Notes under the pieces: model-generated
Told to the model about the DNA's origin: nothing
Seen by the model: the letters and a program-made list of their open reading frames with translations, nothing else
Database searches by the model: none
Shown: positions 15,208 through 23,319 of the stretch, piece after piece
Layout of the letters: every line of letters starts with the position of its first letter
Numbering within the stretch: position 1 is the first letter of the stretch
Made by a program: the position numbers and the translations under genes
DNA from: JAWUWD01 sp034112085
GTDB taxonomy: Bacteria > Bacteroidota > Bacteroidia > Cytophagales > Cyclobacteriaceae
Assembly (NCBI GenBank): GCA_034112085.1
Contig: JAWUWD010000126.1
Location: forward strand, 1 to 50,653
DNA length: 50,653 bases
Direction: 5' to 3'

Positions 15208-15522
15208 TTATATCCCCATCATCAAACAGTCTAGGTAGTCAGTGAGTAAATGGAACAATAGTCCTATTGCAATAATTCTGCTCTTTTTAGGTAATAGTAA
15301 TATAACATAGAAGACTAAAGCAAAGCCAGTGTGGAGTGGATGAAAGTTGATGCTACATCGATTGGGATCGAAGATGGGATTAGCCAAGAGGTGATCTAGA
15401 TCAATTGCCATAGTACAAAGCATAATAAACCAAGCCTGTTTCCATTTTGATCGAAACAGAGCATAGGCCAATAGACCAGGCACTAGTAAATGTAAACTAT
15501 AATGAACGATGAACTGAATCAT
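15208..15522 (-). CDS. DUF6122 family membrane protein
   Basis: A small hydrophobic protein (104 residues from MIQFIVHYSLH) with three to four membrane segments. It has a central conserved block DHLLANPIFDPNRCSINFHPLH, which I associate with DUF6122, a family of unknown function in Bacteroidota. The histidine- and aspartate-rich block resembles metal-dependent membrane hydrolases of the YdjM/YfhO type (LexA-regulated membrane hydrolase-like), but that link is speculative. An upstream in-frame ATG at 15564 would add 14 polar residues; the internal start is preferred because the membrane helix begins at once. It is divergent from the YjbR-like gene. Confidence 0.65.
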   Translation of the reverse strand: MIQFIVHYSLHLLVPGLLAYALFRSKWKQAWFIMLCTMAIDLDHLLANPIFDPNRCSINFHPLHTGFALVFYVILLLPKKSRIIAIGLLFHLLTDYLDCLMMGI

Positions 15523-15581
15523 AATTACAAACGTACTATATTCATCTTGATTTGATTTTATCAAATATCAATTATGTCATC

Positions 15582-15935
15582 ATGAATATTGAAAATTATC
15601 GCAATTATTGTTTGAGCAAGAAAGGCGTGACAGAAGAGTTTCCTTTTGATGACCGTGCACTAGTATTCAAAGTTATGGGGAAAATGTTTACCATTACAGA
15701 TGTGGAGACATTTGTGAGTTTCAGTGTGAAATGCGACCCTGAACTTGCGATGCAATTAAGAGAAGAACACTCGGGAGTACTGCCAGGATATCATATGAAT
15801 AAAAAGCACTGGAATACCATTATGATGGATATGTCTATTCCTGATAACAAGGCTTATGAATGGATTGATCATTCGTACGAATTGGTAGTATCTAAACTCC
15901 CTAGGAAACTAAAAGAGCAGTTAAATTATTCATAA
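15582..15935 (+). CDS. MmcQ/YjbR family protein
   Basis: A 117-residue protein of the MmcQ/YjbR family (CyaY-like fold, often described as DNA-binding with a double wing). Recognisable are the N-terminal CLSKKGVTEEFPFDDRALVFK and the late block LPGYHMNKKHWNTIMMD, the most conserved part of the family. The start at 15582 (MNIENYRNYC) fits the family; an upstream ATG at 15552 would add an unlikely hydrophobic leader. It is a single gene with no partner. The biological role of the family is poorly known. Confidence 0.85.
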   Translation: MNIENYRNYCLSKKGVTEEFPFDDRALVFKVMGKMFTITDVETFVSFSVKCDPELAMQLREEHSGVLPGYHMNKKHWNTIMMDMSIPDNKAYEWIDHSYELVVSKLPRKLKEQLNYS

Positions 15936-16043
15936 ATGGTTGTTGTGTTAATTATTTGATTGTCAATATTTTAAGTGAATAATTATTGAATAATGCATTT
16001 AATTTTTTTCTTTTCCTCCAAATAGCTGTTAATTACATTTTAT

Positions 16044-16078
16044 TTTGAAGGAAAATGATTTTTTTCGCCTTACTTTTG
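16044..16078 (+). promoter_or_regulatory. Candidate promoter of the lipoprotein gene at 16146
   Basis: TTTG at 16044-16047 and TACTTTTG at 16071-16078 with a 23-base spacer, close to the Bacteroidota consensus. It lies 67 bases before the start codon. Confidence 0.4.
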
Positions 16079-16145
16079 CTAGTTATAAGTTCAAAAGTAA
16101 TTACCACCTTGTAGAGGTGACACTAAGACTATTTTTTAGGCGTTA

Positions 16146-16901
16146 ATGAAGCTGATGAGGCATATTAAACAATTAGGACTAATTGCAATTATTACAATGC
16201 TCGCATGGTCATGTGCTGAGCGAACGATATGTCCTGCCTATCAGAGTGCTTTTATTCATGATAAAGCAGCGCTAGCAAAACATTTCAGCTATTTCAAAGA
16301 GGACTCGACACCTAAACTATTGACAGCAAGTAAGGATAAATTCGGAATAGCCGAAAGAGAACCTTATTGGAAAAAGGTGAGGAGTCTGAATACCGTCAAA
16401 ATGGAAACGGTTTACCCTCAGTTAGATGATTCTACTCAACTAGCGGGAGATATCGTCCTTCAGGCCGAAATGGACGTAGTAGATAGTGTAGCACTTGACA
16501 GTGCAGCAGTTAATGAGATTGGTTGGACCGAACACTTCAATGTTGATCAGGAGTTCTATTTCTATTATTTCAATGAAATTCTTGTTTATCCAGAAGAGCG
16601 AGCTATTCTGCAAGCTGCGGATGCTCAGAAGAAAAAAATCGATAAAGATCTGGGTATAAAAACAGAGAAGAAGCAGAACTTCTTCCGGAAATTCTTCTCT
16701 AAATTTAAAAAGAAGTCCAAGACTGAAGATGTCAATTCTGAATTAACGGATGATGATATCGATGATGTAGAACAGGCTGATGCACCTCCCAAGAAGAAAA
16801 AGAAGTTCTCATTCGGCAAAAAGAAAAAAGAGAAAACACCTACTGAAGAAGAAGCCCCAGCGGAAGAGTCATCTGAAGAAGAAGAGGATGATGATTTTTA
16901 G
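16146..16901 (+). CDS. Lipoprotein with charged C-terminal tail
   Basis: A 251-residue predicted lipoprotein. The signal peptide ends in a lipobox (AWSC, Cys23), and the mature N-terminus CAERTICPAYQSAFIHD resembles a group of uncharacterised Bacteroidota lipoproteins. A globular part runs to about residue 165. The rest is a low-complexity tail alternating lysine-rich blocks (KKKKKFSFGKKKKEK) with acidic blocks (EESSEEEEDDDF), which may be disordered and bind membranes, peptidoglycan or protein partners. No enzymatic motif is seen. The last 4 bases overlap the convergent acetyltransferase gene. It has its own promoter and no operon partner. Confidence 0.75.
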   Translation: MKLMRHIKQLGLIAIITMLAWSCAERTICPAYQSAFIHDKAALAKHFSYFKEDSTPKLLTASKDKFGIAEREPYWKKVRSLNTVKMETVYPQLDDSTQLAGDIVLQAEMDVVDSVALDSAAVNEIGWTEHFNVDQEFYFYYFNEILVYPEERAILQAADAQKKKIDKDLGIKTEKKQNFFRKFFSKFKKKSKTEDVNSELTDDDIDDVEQADAPPKKKKKFSFGKKKKEKTPTEEEAPAEESSEEEEDDDF

Positions 16902-17440
16902 TTAATACCTTCTATCGAGTAAAGAACACATTTCTTTAATTTTTCATTATTCAAAAGTAAAGAAAATTCAAAATCCTTGACTTTAGACATTCCGATTTTC
17001 TTCATCACATTGATGGATGGTTCATTAATGATGGAAGCTATTGAGAATATTTGATTCAATTTAAGTTGGCTAAAAGCAAACTCTAAACATCTTGCCGCAC
17101 CTTCAGTGGCAAACCCCTTACCCCAAGTATCTTTTTTAAGCCTCCAGCCTATATCTATGCATGGTGTAAAGTCTGCTTCATAAGTCTGTCTAGATAGACC
17201 GATGAATCCTATGAATTCTTTTGTCTTCAGTATTTCTACCGCAAAATAGCAATAGCCTCTTTTCTTAAATTGTGAAGACATACGTTCTATGAAGTTCTTA
17301 GTATGTTCTTTAGCCTGTGTATTTGGAAAGAATTTCATTACTTCTGGATCACTATTGATAGCAGCCATAGACTCCAAGTCATTGTCTGCCCAAGTGCGAA
17401 ATCCAAGTCTCTCTGATTTGAATAGGTATTTTTCGATCAT
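16898..17440 (-). CDS. GNAT family N-acetyltransferase, RimJ/RimL-like
   Basis: A 180-residue acetyltransferase of the RimJ/RimL type, which transfers acetyl from acetyl-CoA to a protein N-terminus or small amine. It shows the subgroup pattern: an N-terminal SERLGFRTWADNDLESMAAINSD, central IGFIGLSRQ, and the CoA-binding region WRLKKDTWGKGFATEGARCLE, where WGKGFATE corresponds to the Q/RxxGxG/A loop. IINEPSINVMKKIGM near the C-terminus follows the family plan. The substrate is unknown. The start codon follows the stop of a small upstream frame (17441-17596) with no gap, so the two may be coupled. Its 3' end overlaps the convergent lipoprotein gene by 4 bases. Confidence 0.88.
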   Translation of the reverse strand: MIEKYLFKSERLGFRTWADNDLESMAAINSDPEVMKFFPNTQAKEHTKNFIERMSSQFKKRGYCYFAVEILKTKEFIGFIGLSRQTYEADFTPCIDIGWRLKKDTWGKGFATEGAARCLEFAFSQLKLNQIFSIASIINEPSINVMKKIGMSKVKDFEFSLLLNNEKLKKCVLYSIEGIN

Positions 17441-17596
17441 CTATCTTGGACTTACTTTTGGATATATAACAATCGACTCTATTTGATTCGATAATGATTT
17501 GATGGCACTCAGAGTTTGCAAAAAGTTTGTGTCACTTATTGTGCCGATCCATTGTGATAGCTTTTTTCTAATGACATCCAATCCAACTGTACCCAT
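17441..17596 (-). CDS. Possible small protein upstream of the acetyltransferase
   Basis: A 51-residue frame from ATG at 17596 (MGTVGLDVIRKKLSQWIGTI, then DTNFLQTLSAIKSLSNQ). It loosely resembles the N-terminal helices of short antitoxin-like or uncharacterised Bacteroidota proteins that start with D(V/L)RKKLIEWI-type sequence and are usually longer. The stop codon directly abuts the acetyltransferase start. A longer reading from 17683 would run over the leuS promoter region and is less likely. It could be a real small protein, or a truncated relic of an antitoxin; no toxin gene is next to it. Confidence 0.35.
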   Translation of the reverse strand: MGTVGLDVIRKKLSQWIGTISDTNFLQTLSAIKSLSNQIESIVIYPKVSPR

Positions 17597-17655
17597 AACC
17601 CCAAAATACGAATAAAATACTTTAATGATCAAGTATTCATTGCCCCTAAATCTCT

Positions 17656-17663
17656 TAATTTTG
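17656..17663 (+). promoter_or_regulatory. Candidate -7 element of the leuS promoter
   Basis: TAATTTTG matches TAnnTTTG and lies 26 bases before the leuS start codon, implying a very short leader. No clear -33 TTTG is seen. Confidence 0.35.
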
Positions 17664-17689
17664 TGCCTTTCTAAAAAGAACACAAGGAA

Positions 17690-20467
17690 ATGGCAGGATA
17701 CCAGTTTAACGATATTGAGAAGAAGTGGCAGCAGTATTGGGAGGAGAATGAGGCCTTCAAGGCCTCCCTTGACACTACCAAGCCTAAATACTACTCATTG
17801 GACATGTTCCCGTATCCATCTGGTGCTGGACTCCATGTAGGTCATCCACTTGGATATATCGCTTCTGACATTATTTCTAGATATAAAAGAATCAATGGAT
17901 TTAATGTATTGCACCCTATGGGGTTTGATGCATTCGGCCTTCCTGCTGAGCAATATGCGATTCAGACCGGTCAGCATCCAGCGATCACGACCGAACAAAA
18001 CATAAAACGCTACAAAGAGCAACTAAAGAATATTGGCTTTTCATTTGACTGGGAGAAGCAAGTGGAAACTTGTGACCCAAACTATTACAAATGGACACAA
18101 TGGATATTCTCTAAGCTATTTGATAGTTGGTACAATTATGATACAGCCAAGGCTGAACATATTGATTCGTTAATAGCTGTTTTTAAGAAAAGCGGAAATA
18201 CATCTGTAAATGCAGAGTGTGGTGAAGAGGTCATTGATTTTTCTGCTGAAGACTGGAAAGTCTTTGATGAAAAACAACAATCAGATATACTACTACAATA
18301 CAGATTGACTTATCTCGCAGAAACATCTGTGAATTGGTGTCCAGAGTTAGGGACAGTATTGTCTAATGATGAAGTCAAAGATGGCTTTTCGGAAAGAGGA
18401 GGGTACCCTGTGATTCGAAAGAACATGATGCAATGGAGTATGCGCATCACTGCTTATGCAGAGAGACTACTTGAAGGGCTAGAGCGAATTGACTGGCCAG
18501 AGCCATTGAGAGATATGCAGCGCAATTGGATTGGAAAATCCATTGGAGCTGAAGTCACCTTCAAAGCAGGAGAGGTTGATATTCCGGTATTCACTACAAG
18601 GTTAGATACCATTTATGGGGTAACTTATTTGGCAGTCGCTCCTGAAAGTGACTTTGTTGATCAACTAACCACCTCTGATCAAAAAGAAGTTGTTAAGGAA
18701 TATGTAGCTGTAGCCAAGAATAGATCTGAGAGAGATCGCATGAGTGATGTGAAGAATATCTCTGGAGTATTTTTGGGTAGTTATGCTGAACATCCTTTTA
18801 CCGGAGAACAAGTACAAGTATGGGTTGCTGATTATGTATTGTCTGGATATGGTACTGGTGCAGTGATGGCTGTTCCGTCTGGAGATCAAAGAGATTACGA
18901 TTTCGCAAAGCATTTTGATCTACCGATCATTCCGGTATATGATAATCAAAATATTAAAGAGCAAGCAGATCCTAGAAAGGACGGTAAATTAATTAACTCA
19001 GGTATACTTAATGGGTTTACATATAGTGAGGCTATAAAAAAAGCTACAGACTATATTGAGGAAAAGAATATAGGTACAGCCAAGATTAACTATAGAATAA
19101 GAGATGCGATCTTTGCTAGGCAAAGATATTGGGGCGAACCCGTACCCATTTATTTTGACAATGGAATTCCAAAATTGGTCGATAGTAATGACCTGCCAGT
19201 AGTACTTCCTGAAGTTGATAAGTATTTACCGACTGAGGATGGTGATCCACCATTGGGTAGAGCAGAAGATTTCACTTATACTCCTTCAGGATCAACAGAA
19301 AGTTATCCGCTAGAGTTGAGTACCATGCCTGGTTGGGCGGGTTCTAGTTGGTACTGGTTCCGATATATGGAAGCCAACAATGACAATGAGTTTGTAAGTA
19401 AAGATGCGCAGGAGTACTGGCAAGCGGTTGATTTGTATATAGGTGGTTCTGAGCATGCAACTGGTCATCTTTTGTATTCTCGATTCTGGTGCAAGTTCCT
19501 ATATGATATGGGATTGGTACAGGAAGACGAGCCTTTCAAGAAGTTGATCAACCAAGGCATGATTCAAGGAAGATCTAACTTTGTGTACCGCATCAATGGA
19601 ACCAACACTTTTGTGTCACACAACTTGAGAAAGGAACATAAATGTACACGTATGCACGTGGATGTTAATATTGTCTACAATGACGAGTTAGATTTGAATG
19701 CTTTCAAAGTCTGGAGACCAGATTTGAAAGATTCTGAGTTTATTCTAGAGGATGGGAAATATCACTGTGGAGTAGAAGTGGAGAAAATGTCTAAATCTAA
19801 ATATAATGTCGTCAGCCCTGATGACATCGTATCAAAATATGGCGCTGATACATTGAGACTATACGAAATGTTCTTGGGGCCATTAGAGCAATTCAAACCA
19901 TGGAATACCAATGGAATCGATGGAGTATATAAGTTCTTGAGAAAGATGTGGAATCTCTTCCATGATGATAATGAGCTATTGAATATCTCTGAGGAAAAGG
20001 CAACGAAAGAGGAACTGAAGTCAATTCATAAGACCATTAAAAAAGTACAGGAAGACATAGAACGTTACTCATTCAATACACCTGTAAGTGCATTTATGAT
20101 TTGTGTAAATGAACTTACAACATTGAAATGCAATAAGCGTGAGGTATTGGAGCCCTTGACAATGATCGTTTCGCCTTATGCTCCGCATATTGCTGAAGAA
20201 CTCTGGAAGCTCTTAGGTCATGAAGGAGGGGTTACTAATGCTGACTTCCCATCTTTTGATGAGGCTTATCTTAAGGAAGATGCACATGAGTATCCAATTT
20301 CGATTAATGGCAAGATGAGAGTGAAGATCAAATTCCCATTTGATATGCCGAAATCAGAAATAGAAAAAGAAGTGCTGGAATCTGAAGCAGTACAAAAATG
20401 GACAGAAGGTAAGACACCAAAGAAGGTGATTATCATTCCAAATAAGATTGTGAATATTGTGGTGTGA
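17690..20467 (+). CDS. leuS: Leucyl-tRNA synthetase
   Basis: Charges tRNA-Leu with leucine. The 925-residue class I synthetase carries the HIGH-type motif HVGH (residues 49-52, in YPSGAGLHVGHPLGY) and the KMSKS loop (699-703, in EKMSKSKYNVVSPDD). The CP1 editing domain between them includes TTRLDTIYGVTYLAVAPE and GTGAVMAVPSGDQRDYDFA, whose conserved Thr and Asp hydrolyse mischarged tRNA. The anticodon-binding domain and C-terminal extension follow. The length is typical of Bacteroidota LeuRS, which carries an insertion before KMSKS. It is monocistronic, with a strong hairpin after the stop. Confidence 0.96.
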   Translation: MAGYQFNDIEKKWQQYWEENEAFKASLDTTKPKYYSLDMFPYPSGAGLHVGHPLGYIASDIISRYKRINGFNVLHPMGFDAFGLPAEQYAIQTGQHPAITTEQNIKRYKEQLKNIGFSFDWEKQVETCDPNYYKWTQWIFSKLFDSWYNYDTAKAEHIDSLIAVFKKSGNTSVNAECGEEVIDFSAEDWKVFDEKQQSDILLQYRLTYLAETSVNWCPELGTVLSNDEVKDGFSERGGYPVIRKNMMQWSMRITAYAERLLEGLERIDWPEPLRDMQRNWIGKSIGAEVTFKAGEVDIPVFTTRLDTIYGVTYLAVAPESDFVDQLTTSDQKEVVKEYVAVAKNRSERDRMSDVKNISGVFLGSYAEHPFTGEQVQVWVADYVLSGYGTGAVMAVPSGDQRDYDFAKHFDLPIIPVYDNQNIKEQADPRKDGKLINSGILNGFTYSEAIKKATDYIEEKNIGTAKINYRIRDAIFARQRYWGEPVPIYFDNGIPKLVDSNDLPVVLPEVDKYLPTEDGDPPLGRAEDFTYTPSGSTESYPLELSTMPGWAGSSWYWFRYMEANNDNEFVSKDAQEYWQAVDLYIGGSEHATGHLLYSRFWCKFLYDMGLVQEDEPFKKLINQGMIQGRSNFVYRINGTNTFVSHNLRKEHKCTRMHVDVNIVYNDELDLNAFKVWRPDLKDSEFILEDGKYHCGVEVEKMSKSKYNVVSPDDIVSKYGADTLRLYEMFLGPLEQFKPWNTNGIDGVYKFLRKMWNLFHDDNELLNISEEKATKEELKSIHKTIKKVQEDIERYSFNTPVSAFMICVNELTTLKCNKREVLEPLTMIVSPYAPHIAEELWKLLGHEGGVTNADFPSFDEAYLKEDAHEYPISINGKMRVKIKFPFDMPKSEIEKEVLESEAVQKWTEGKTPKKVIIIPNKIVNIVV

Positions 20468-20515
20468 AACCACTGCCTGGGGAATACTCATAAAAGATAA
20501 TGATTCAAGTACTAT

Positions 20516-20558
20516 AAGTTGAGTTACCTCTGAATTTCATGGTAACTCAACTTTATAT
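20516..20558 (+). terminator. Rho-independent terminator after leuS
   Basis: A perfect 13-bp hairpin (AAGTTGAGTTACC and GGTAACTCAACTT) with a 12-base loop, followed by a T-rich tract, 48 bases after the leuS stop. Confidence 0.8.
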
Positions 20559-21055
20559 TTTGATCCTAATTTAAAGAATGACTCTCCTTTTTCTTAGAAT
20601 AGCCTTTTGATCCTTAAAGATTTTTCACAAAATCTATAATCGATTTTCTTCTCACTATTGGTCAATTGAAGTCGCTATGCCTGATTGTTTGCGGTAAGTA
20701 CATTGTCGTTCTGATTATCGGTTTTATCCCACTGTAGTTATCAATACAACTTCAAGATTCTACCATCTTGGGGATTAAAGAGATCTTTAATCGTTGGAGA
20801 TCTTTTCTTGGTCAAATCAGTTTTTCTAGAACCTGAAATGGTGGCTAAACTGTCTGAAGTCGTGTATGAAATAATTGAAAAAAGTATAAAAGAGGTGAAA
20901 GCAAAGAGAGCTTTTTTGTTTAAAGGACTTGATTCTTATCAGTTGTAAATCAATTTTGTTATTGAGGCATCCAATTATTTATTTTTCCGTTTAATGAATT
21001 ACTCAACAATAATAATTTACACTGATGCCGAAGGGCGTTGAAAATTAAGGTCAAT
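20559..21055. other. Gene-free stretch with a possible coding relic
   Basis: About 500 bases without a convincing gene. One plus-strand frame is open from about 20712 to a TAA at 20946-20948. It has protein-like composition (KILPSWGLKRSLIVGDLF, then LEPEMVAKLSEVVYEIIEKS) and an internal ATG at 20838 that would give 36 residues. It looks like the C-terminal end of a lost gene, but I cannot name the family. No RNA gene or repeat is recognised in the rest. Confidence 0.3.
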
Positions 21056-21724
21056 ATGGAACTCAAAAAAACTGCTAAGGCTGACTTACAACAAAAATCC
21101 GGAATGTATTTCTCAGTAGGATTAGTAATAACTCTCTCACTCACAGTTCTTTGTTTTGAATGGAAATCATATGACGACACCAATATTGTTTTATTGGGGC
21201 ATATCAGTGATGATTTTGAAGATTTATTGGAGATTCCCCCGACTCGTCAACCACCTCCACCACCACCAAAAATTCAACAACCTGAAATAATAGAAGTGCC
21301 TGATGAGGAGGAAATAGAAGAAATTGAGATTGATTTGGATGTTGAAATCACCGAAGAACAAGTGGTGGAAGAGATTGTTTTTGAAGAAACAGAAGAGGAA
21401 GTTGCTGATGAGATATTCACTATAGTTGAAAATAAGCCTGAATTTGAAGGAGGACATTCAGCTTATATGAGATTCTTACAAAAGAATATCAAATACCCAG
21501 CTCAAGCCAGAAGAATGGGAATAGAGGGGCGTGTTTTTGTGCAATTCGTAATAGGAGTAGATGGAGCTGTCAGTCAAGTGGTAATTCTTAAAGGACTTGG
21601 TGCAGGCTGTGATAAAGAAGCCATTAGGGTGATTAGTAAGTCTCCAAATTGGATCCCTGGTAAGCAAAGAGGTAAGCCTGTTAGAGTAAGAATGGTCGTA
21701 CCGTTAATATTTAGTTTAGGATAG
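21056..21724 (+). CDS. Energy transducer TonB
   Basis: Couples inner-membrane proton-motive force to outer-membrane TonB-dependent receptors. The protein (222 residues from ATG at 21056) has one N-terminal membrane helix (GMYFSVGLVITLSLTVLCFEW) and a periplasmic proline-rich linker (RQPPPPPPKIQQP). A strongly acidic stretch rich in Glu and Ile follows. The C-terminal TonB_C domain (residues about 140-222) contains YPAQARRMGIEGRVFVQFVI and a GCDKEAIRV segment. The N-terminal ELKKTAKADLQQKSGMYF is the usual Bacteroidota TonB leader, which is why this ATG is chosen over a TTG 18 bases upstream. No exbB/exbD or receptor lies next to it, so it is a stand-alone transducer. Confidence 0.92.
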   Translation: MELKKTAKADLQQKSGMYFSVGLVITLSLTVLCFEWKSYDDTNIVLLGHISDDFEDLLEIPPTRQPPPPPPKIQQPEIIEVPDEEEIEEIEIDLDVEITEEQVVEEIVFEETEEEVADEIFTIVENKPEFEGGHSAYMRFLQKNIKYPAQARRMGIEGRVFVQFVIGVDGAVSQVVILKGLGAGCDKEAIRVISKSPNWIPGKQRGKPVRVRMVVPLIFSLG

Positions 21725-21744
21725 GGGTTATTAGATTGGTGTCA

Positions 21745-22647
21745 TCACCTCATCTTCGACCGCTTGTTAAGGTAATTCTGTAAGATCACATCAAAGTCTT
21801 CATTGATGTCTACCTCGATAAAGTCAATTTTTAGTTGACCACATTTAATTTTCAATTGATTGTAGAAATCAGAGATTTTGCTTTTGTAAACTTCCTTGAC
21901 CTCTGCTGGTTGTACTTTGATCTTCTCATTGCTTTCTAAGTCTATGAACTCATAGGGTCTATCTTCAAATTCGAAATTGAGTTCGGTAGAATTATCTTTA
22001 ACATGAAATAACAATACTTCGTGATTTTTATGTTTCAGATGTTGCAACGCTGAAAAGACAGAATCATGGTCATCGGTATCCATCATATCACTGAATATGA
22101 TAATTAATGATCGTTTGGCTGACTTCTGAGCTACTTGATCAAGTATTTTTGCAATAGAAGATTTTTTTCCTGTCCCAGTGTTATTTATTAGTTGTTGAAG
22201 AGTTACCAGTATTTCATTGAGGTGGATACTCGTTGACTTAATAGCTGTTTTTACAGCTACGTTATCTGAGAATGCAGTGATTCCAAATGCATCTCGCTGT
22301 TTTTGTAATAGATAACAAAGAGCCGCTGTAGCCATTATACTAAAAGTGATCTTCCCTTTGTTTTCGACCGGGTAGTACATCGAAGATGAACAGTCTATAA
22401 CTACTTGACATCGTAAGTTAGTTTCCTCCTCATATTGTTTGATATACAGGCGATCTGTTTTCGCAAAAACCTTCCAATCTATATGTTTTGTGCTCTCTCC
22501 TGGATTATATAATCGGTGCTCTGCAAACTCTACAGAAAACCCATGATAGGGCGACTTATGCAGCCCCGTAATAAACCCCTCAACTAATTGGCGAGCAAGC
22601 AATTCTAAATTCCCGTAAGAACGGACAGTATCAAGTGATAATTTCAT
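21745..22647 (-). CDS. DUF58 domain protein
   Basis: A 300-residue cytoplasmic protein of the DUF58 family, usually a partner of MoxR AAA ATPases. The DUF58 core YNPGESTKHIDWKVFAKTDRL is at about residues 48-68. It is followed by a von Willebrand A-like fold with a DxSxS metal site (VIDCSSSMYYP). No membrane segment is predicted. The family is thought to act with MoxR as a chaperone system for envelope or aerotolerance complexes. Neither a moxR nor a vWA-domain batA/batB gene is in the window, so here the gene is alone. It ends 20 bases from the convergent tonB. Confidence 0.88.
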   Translation of the reverse strand: MKLSLDTVRSYGNLELLARQLVEGFITGLHKSPYHGFSVEFAEHRLYNPGESTKHIDWKVFAKTDRLYIKQYEEETNLRCQVVIDCSSSMYYPVENKGKITFSIMATAALCYLLQKQRDAFGITAFSDNVAVKTAIKSTSIHLNEILVTLQQLINNTGTGKKSSIAKILDQVAQKSAKRSLIIIFSDMMDTDDHDSVFSALQHLKHKNHEVLLFHVKDNSTELNFEFEDRPYEFIDLESNEKIKVQPAEVKEVYKSKISDFYNQLKIKCGQLKIDFIEVDINEDFDVILQNYLNKRSKMR

Positions 22648-22806
22648 ATGGCCAAAAGTTGTAATATTTTCATTGGAGATTCTTGGTTATTCATTGTTTA
22701 ATGTCAGTAACTAAATGATAAAAACAATTTGCAATAATGTAGATTATTATACTATATTTAGGACTGTTTTTTAGATAAAAAGGAATAAAAATTAAACAAA
22801 AGGATT

Positions 22807-23172
22807 GTGGAAGAGAACAATGGTAATGACAGAGAAGAGATTTTCTCAGAAAGAGTAAGAGCAGGAAAAAGAACGTATTTCTTTGATGTGAAGGCGACAC
22901 GTTCTAATGATTATTATCTAACTATTACTGAAAGCAAGAGGAAGTACAAGGAGGATGGCTATACATATGAAAAACATAAAATATTCTTGTATAAAGAAGA
23001 CTTTAACAAGTTTGTTAATGCTCTGAATAGCTCTGTGAACCACGTGAAGGAGGAGTTAATGCCAGAGGTTGATTTTGATGAATTCGATAGAGAACATAAC
23101 CATGAAGAGCAATCTACAGATACTAAGGTAACACAAACTGAAGATGTTGATACTGAATTGAAGTGGGACTAA
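22807..23172 (+). CDS. DUF3276/PUR family nucleic-acid-binding protein
   Basis: A 121-residue protein of the DUF3276 family, distant bacterial relatives of the PUR-alpha single-strand nucleic acid binding fold. The conserved core is residues about 10-75: SERVRAGKRTYFFDVKATRS, DYYLTITESKRK and KIFLYKEDFNKFVNAL. The last 40 residues are acidic and low in complexity. The start is GTG at 22807, following a purine-rich AAAGGA; no ATG is available before the conserved core. It is monocistronic, with a terminator after it. The small size and conservation in Bacteroidota suggest a housekeeping DNA or RNA binding role; the target is unknown. Confidence 0.85.
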   Translation: MEENNGNDREEIFSERVRAGKRTYFFDVKATRSNDYYLTITESKRKYKEDGYTYEKHKIFLYKEDFNKFVNALNSSVNHVKEELMPEVDFDEFDREHNHEEQSTDTKVTQTEDVDTELKWD

Positions 23173-23192
23173 TTATAAGCCAATAAAGTAAG

Positions 23193-23224
23193 AAGCCATG
23201 ATAATTGTAGTCATGGCTTTTTTT
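23193..23224 (+). terminator. Rho-independent terminator after the PUR-like gene
   Basis: Stem AAGCCATGA / TCATGGCTT with a 9-base loop followed by a T tract, 20 bases after the stop codon. Confidence 0.85.
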
Positions 23225-23247
23225 ATGAATGAATTCGGGGAAATATA

Positions 23248-23278
23248 TTTGAATAACGGGTCATTAATGTTAATTTTG
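23248..23278 (+). promoter_or_regulatory. Candidate promoter of the alpha-oxoamine synthase gene
   Basis: TTTG at 23248-23251 and TAATTTTG at 23271-23278 with a 19-base spacer, a near-perfect Bacteroidota promoter. It lies 41 bases before the start codon. Confidence 0.6.
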
Positions 23279-23319
23279 GGCGTTTTTACTGGTTAGATCA
23301 CATACTTAATAATCGTTGA

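Noticed and set aside
16625..16819. Minus-strand frame rich in Phe opposite the lipoprotein tail
   Set aside because: It arises from the lysine-rich low-complexity tail read backwards.
20468..21037. Search for a tRNA or small RNA in the leuS-tonB gap
   Set aside because: No cloverleaf, CCA end or G/C-rich structured RNA could be found; only a terminator and a coding-like relic.
21224..21457. Minus-strand frame rich in Trp and Phe inside tonB
   Set aside because: It is the complement of the proline- and glutamate-rich TonB linker; the composition is an artefact.
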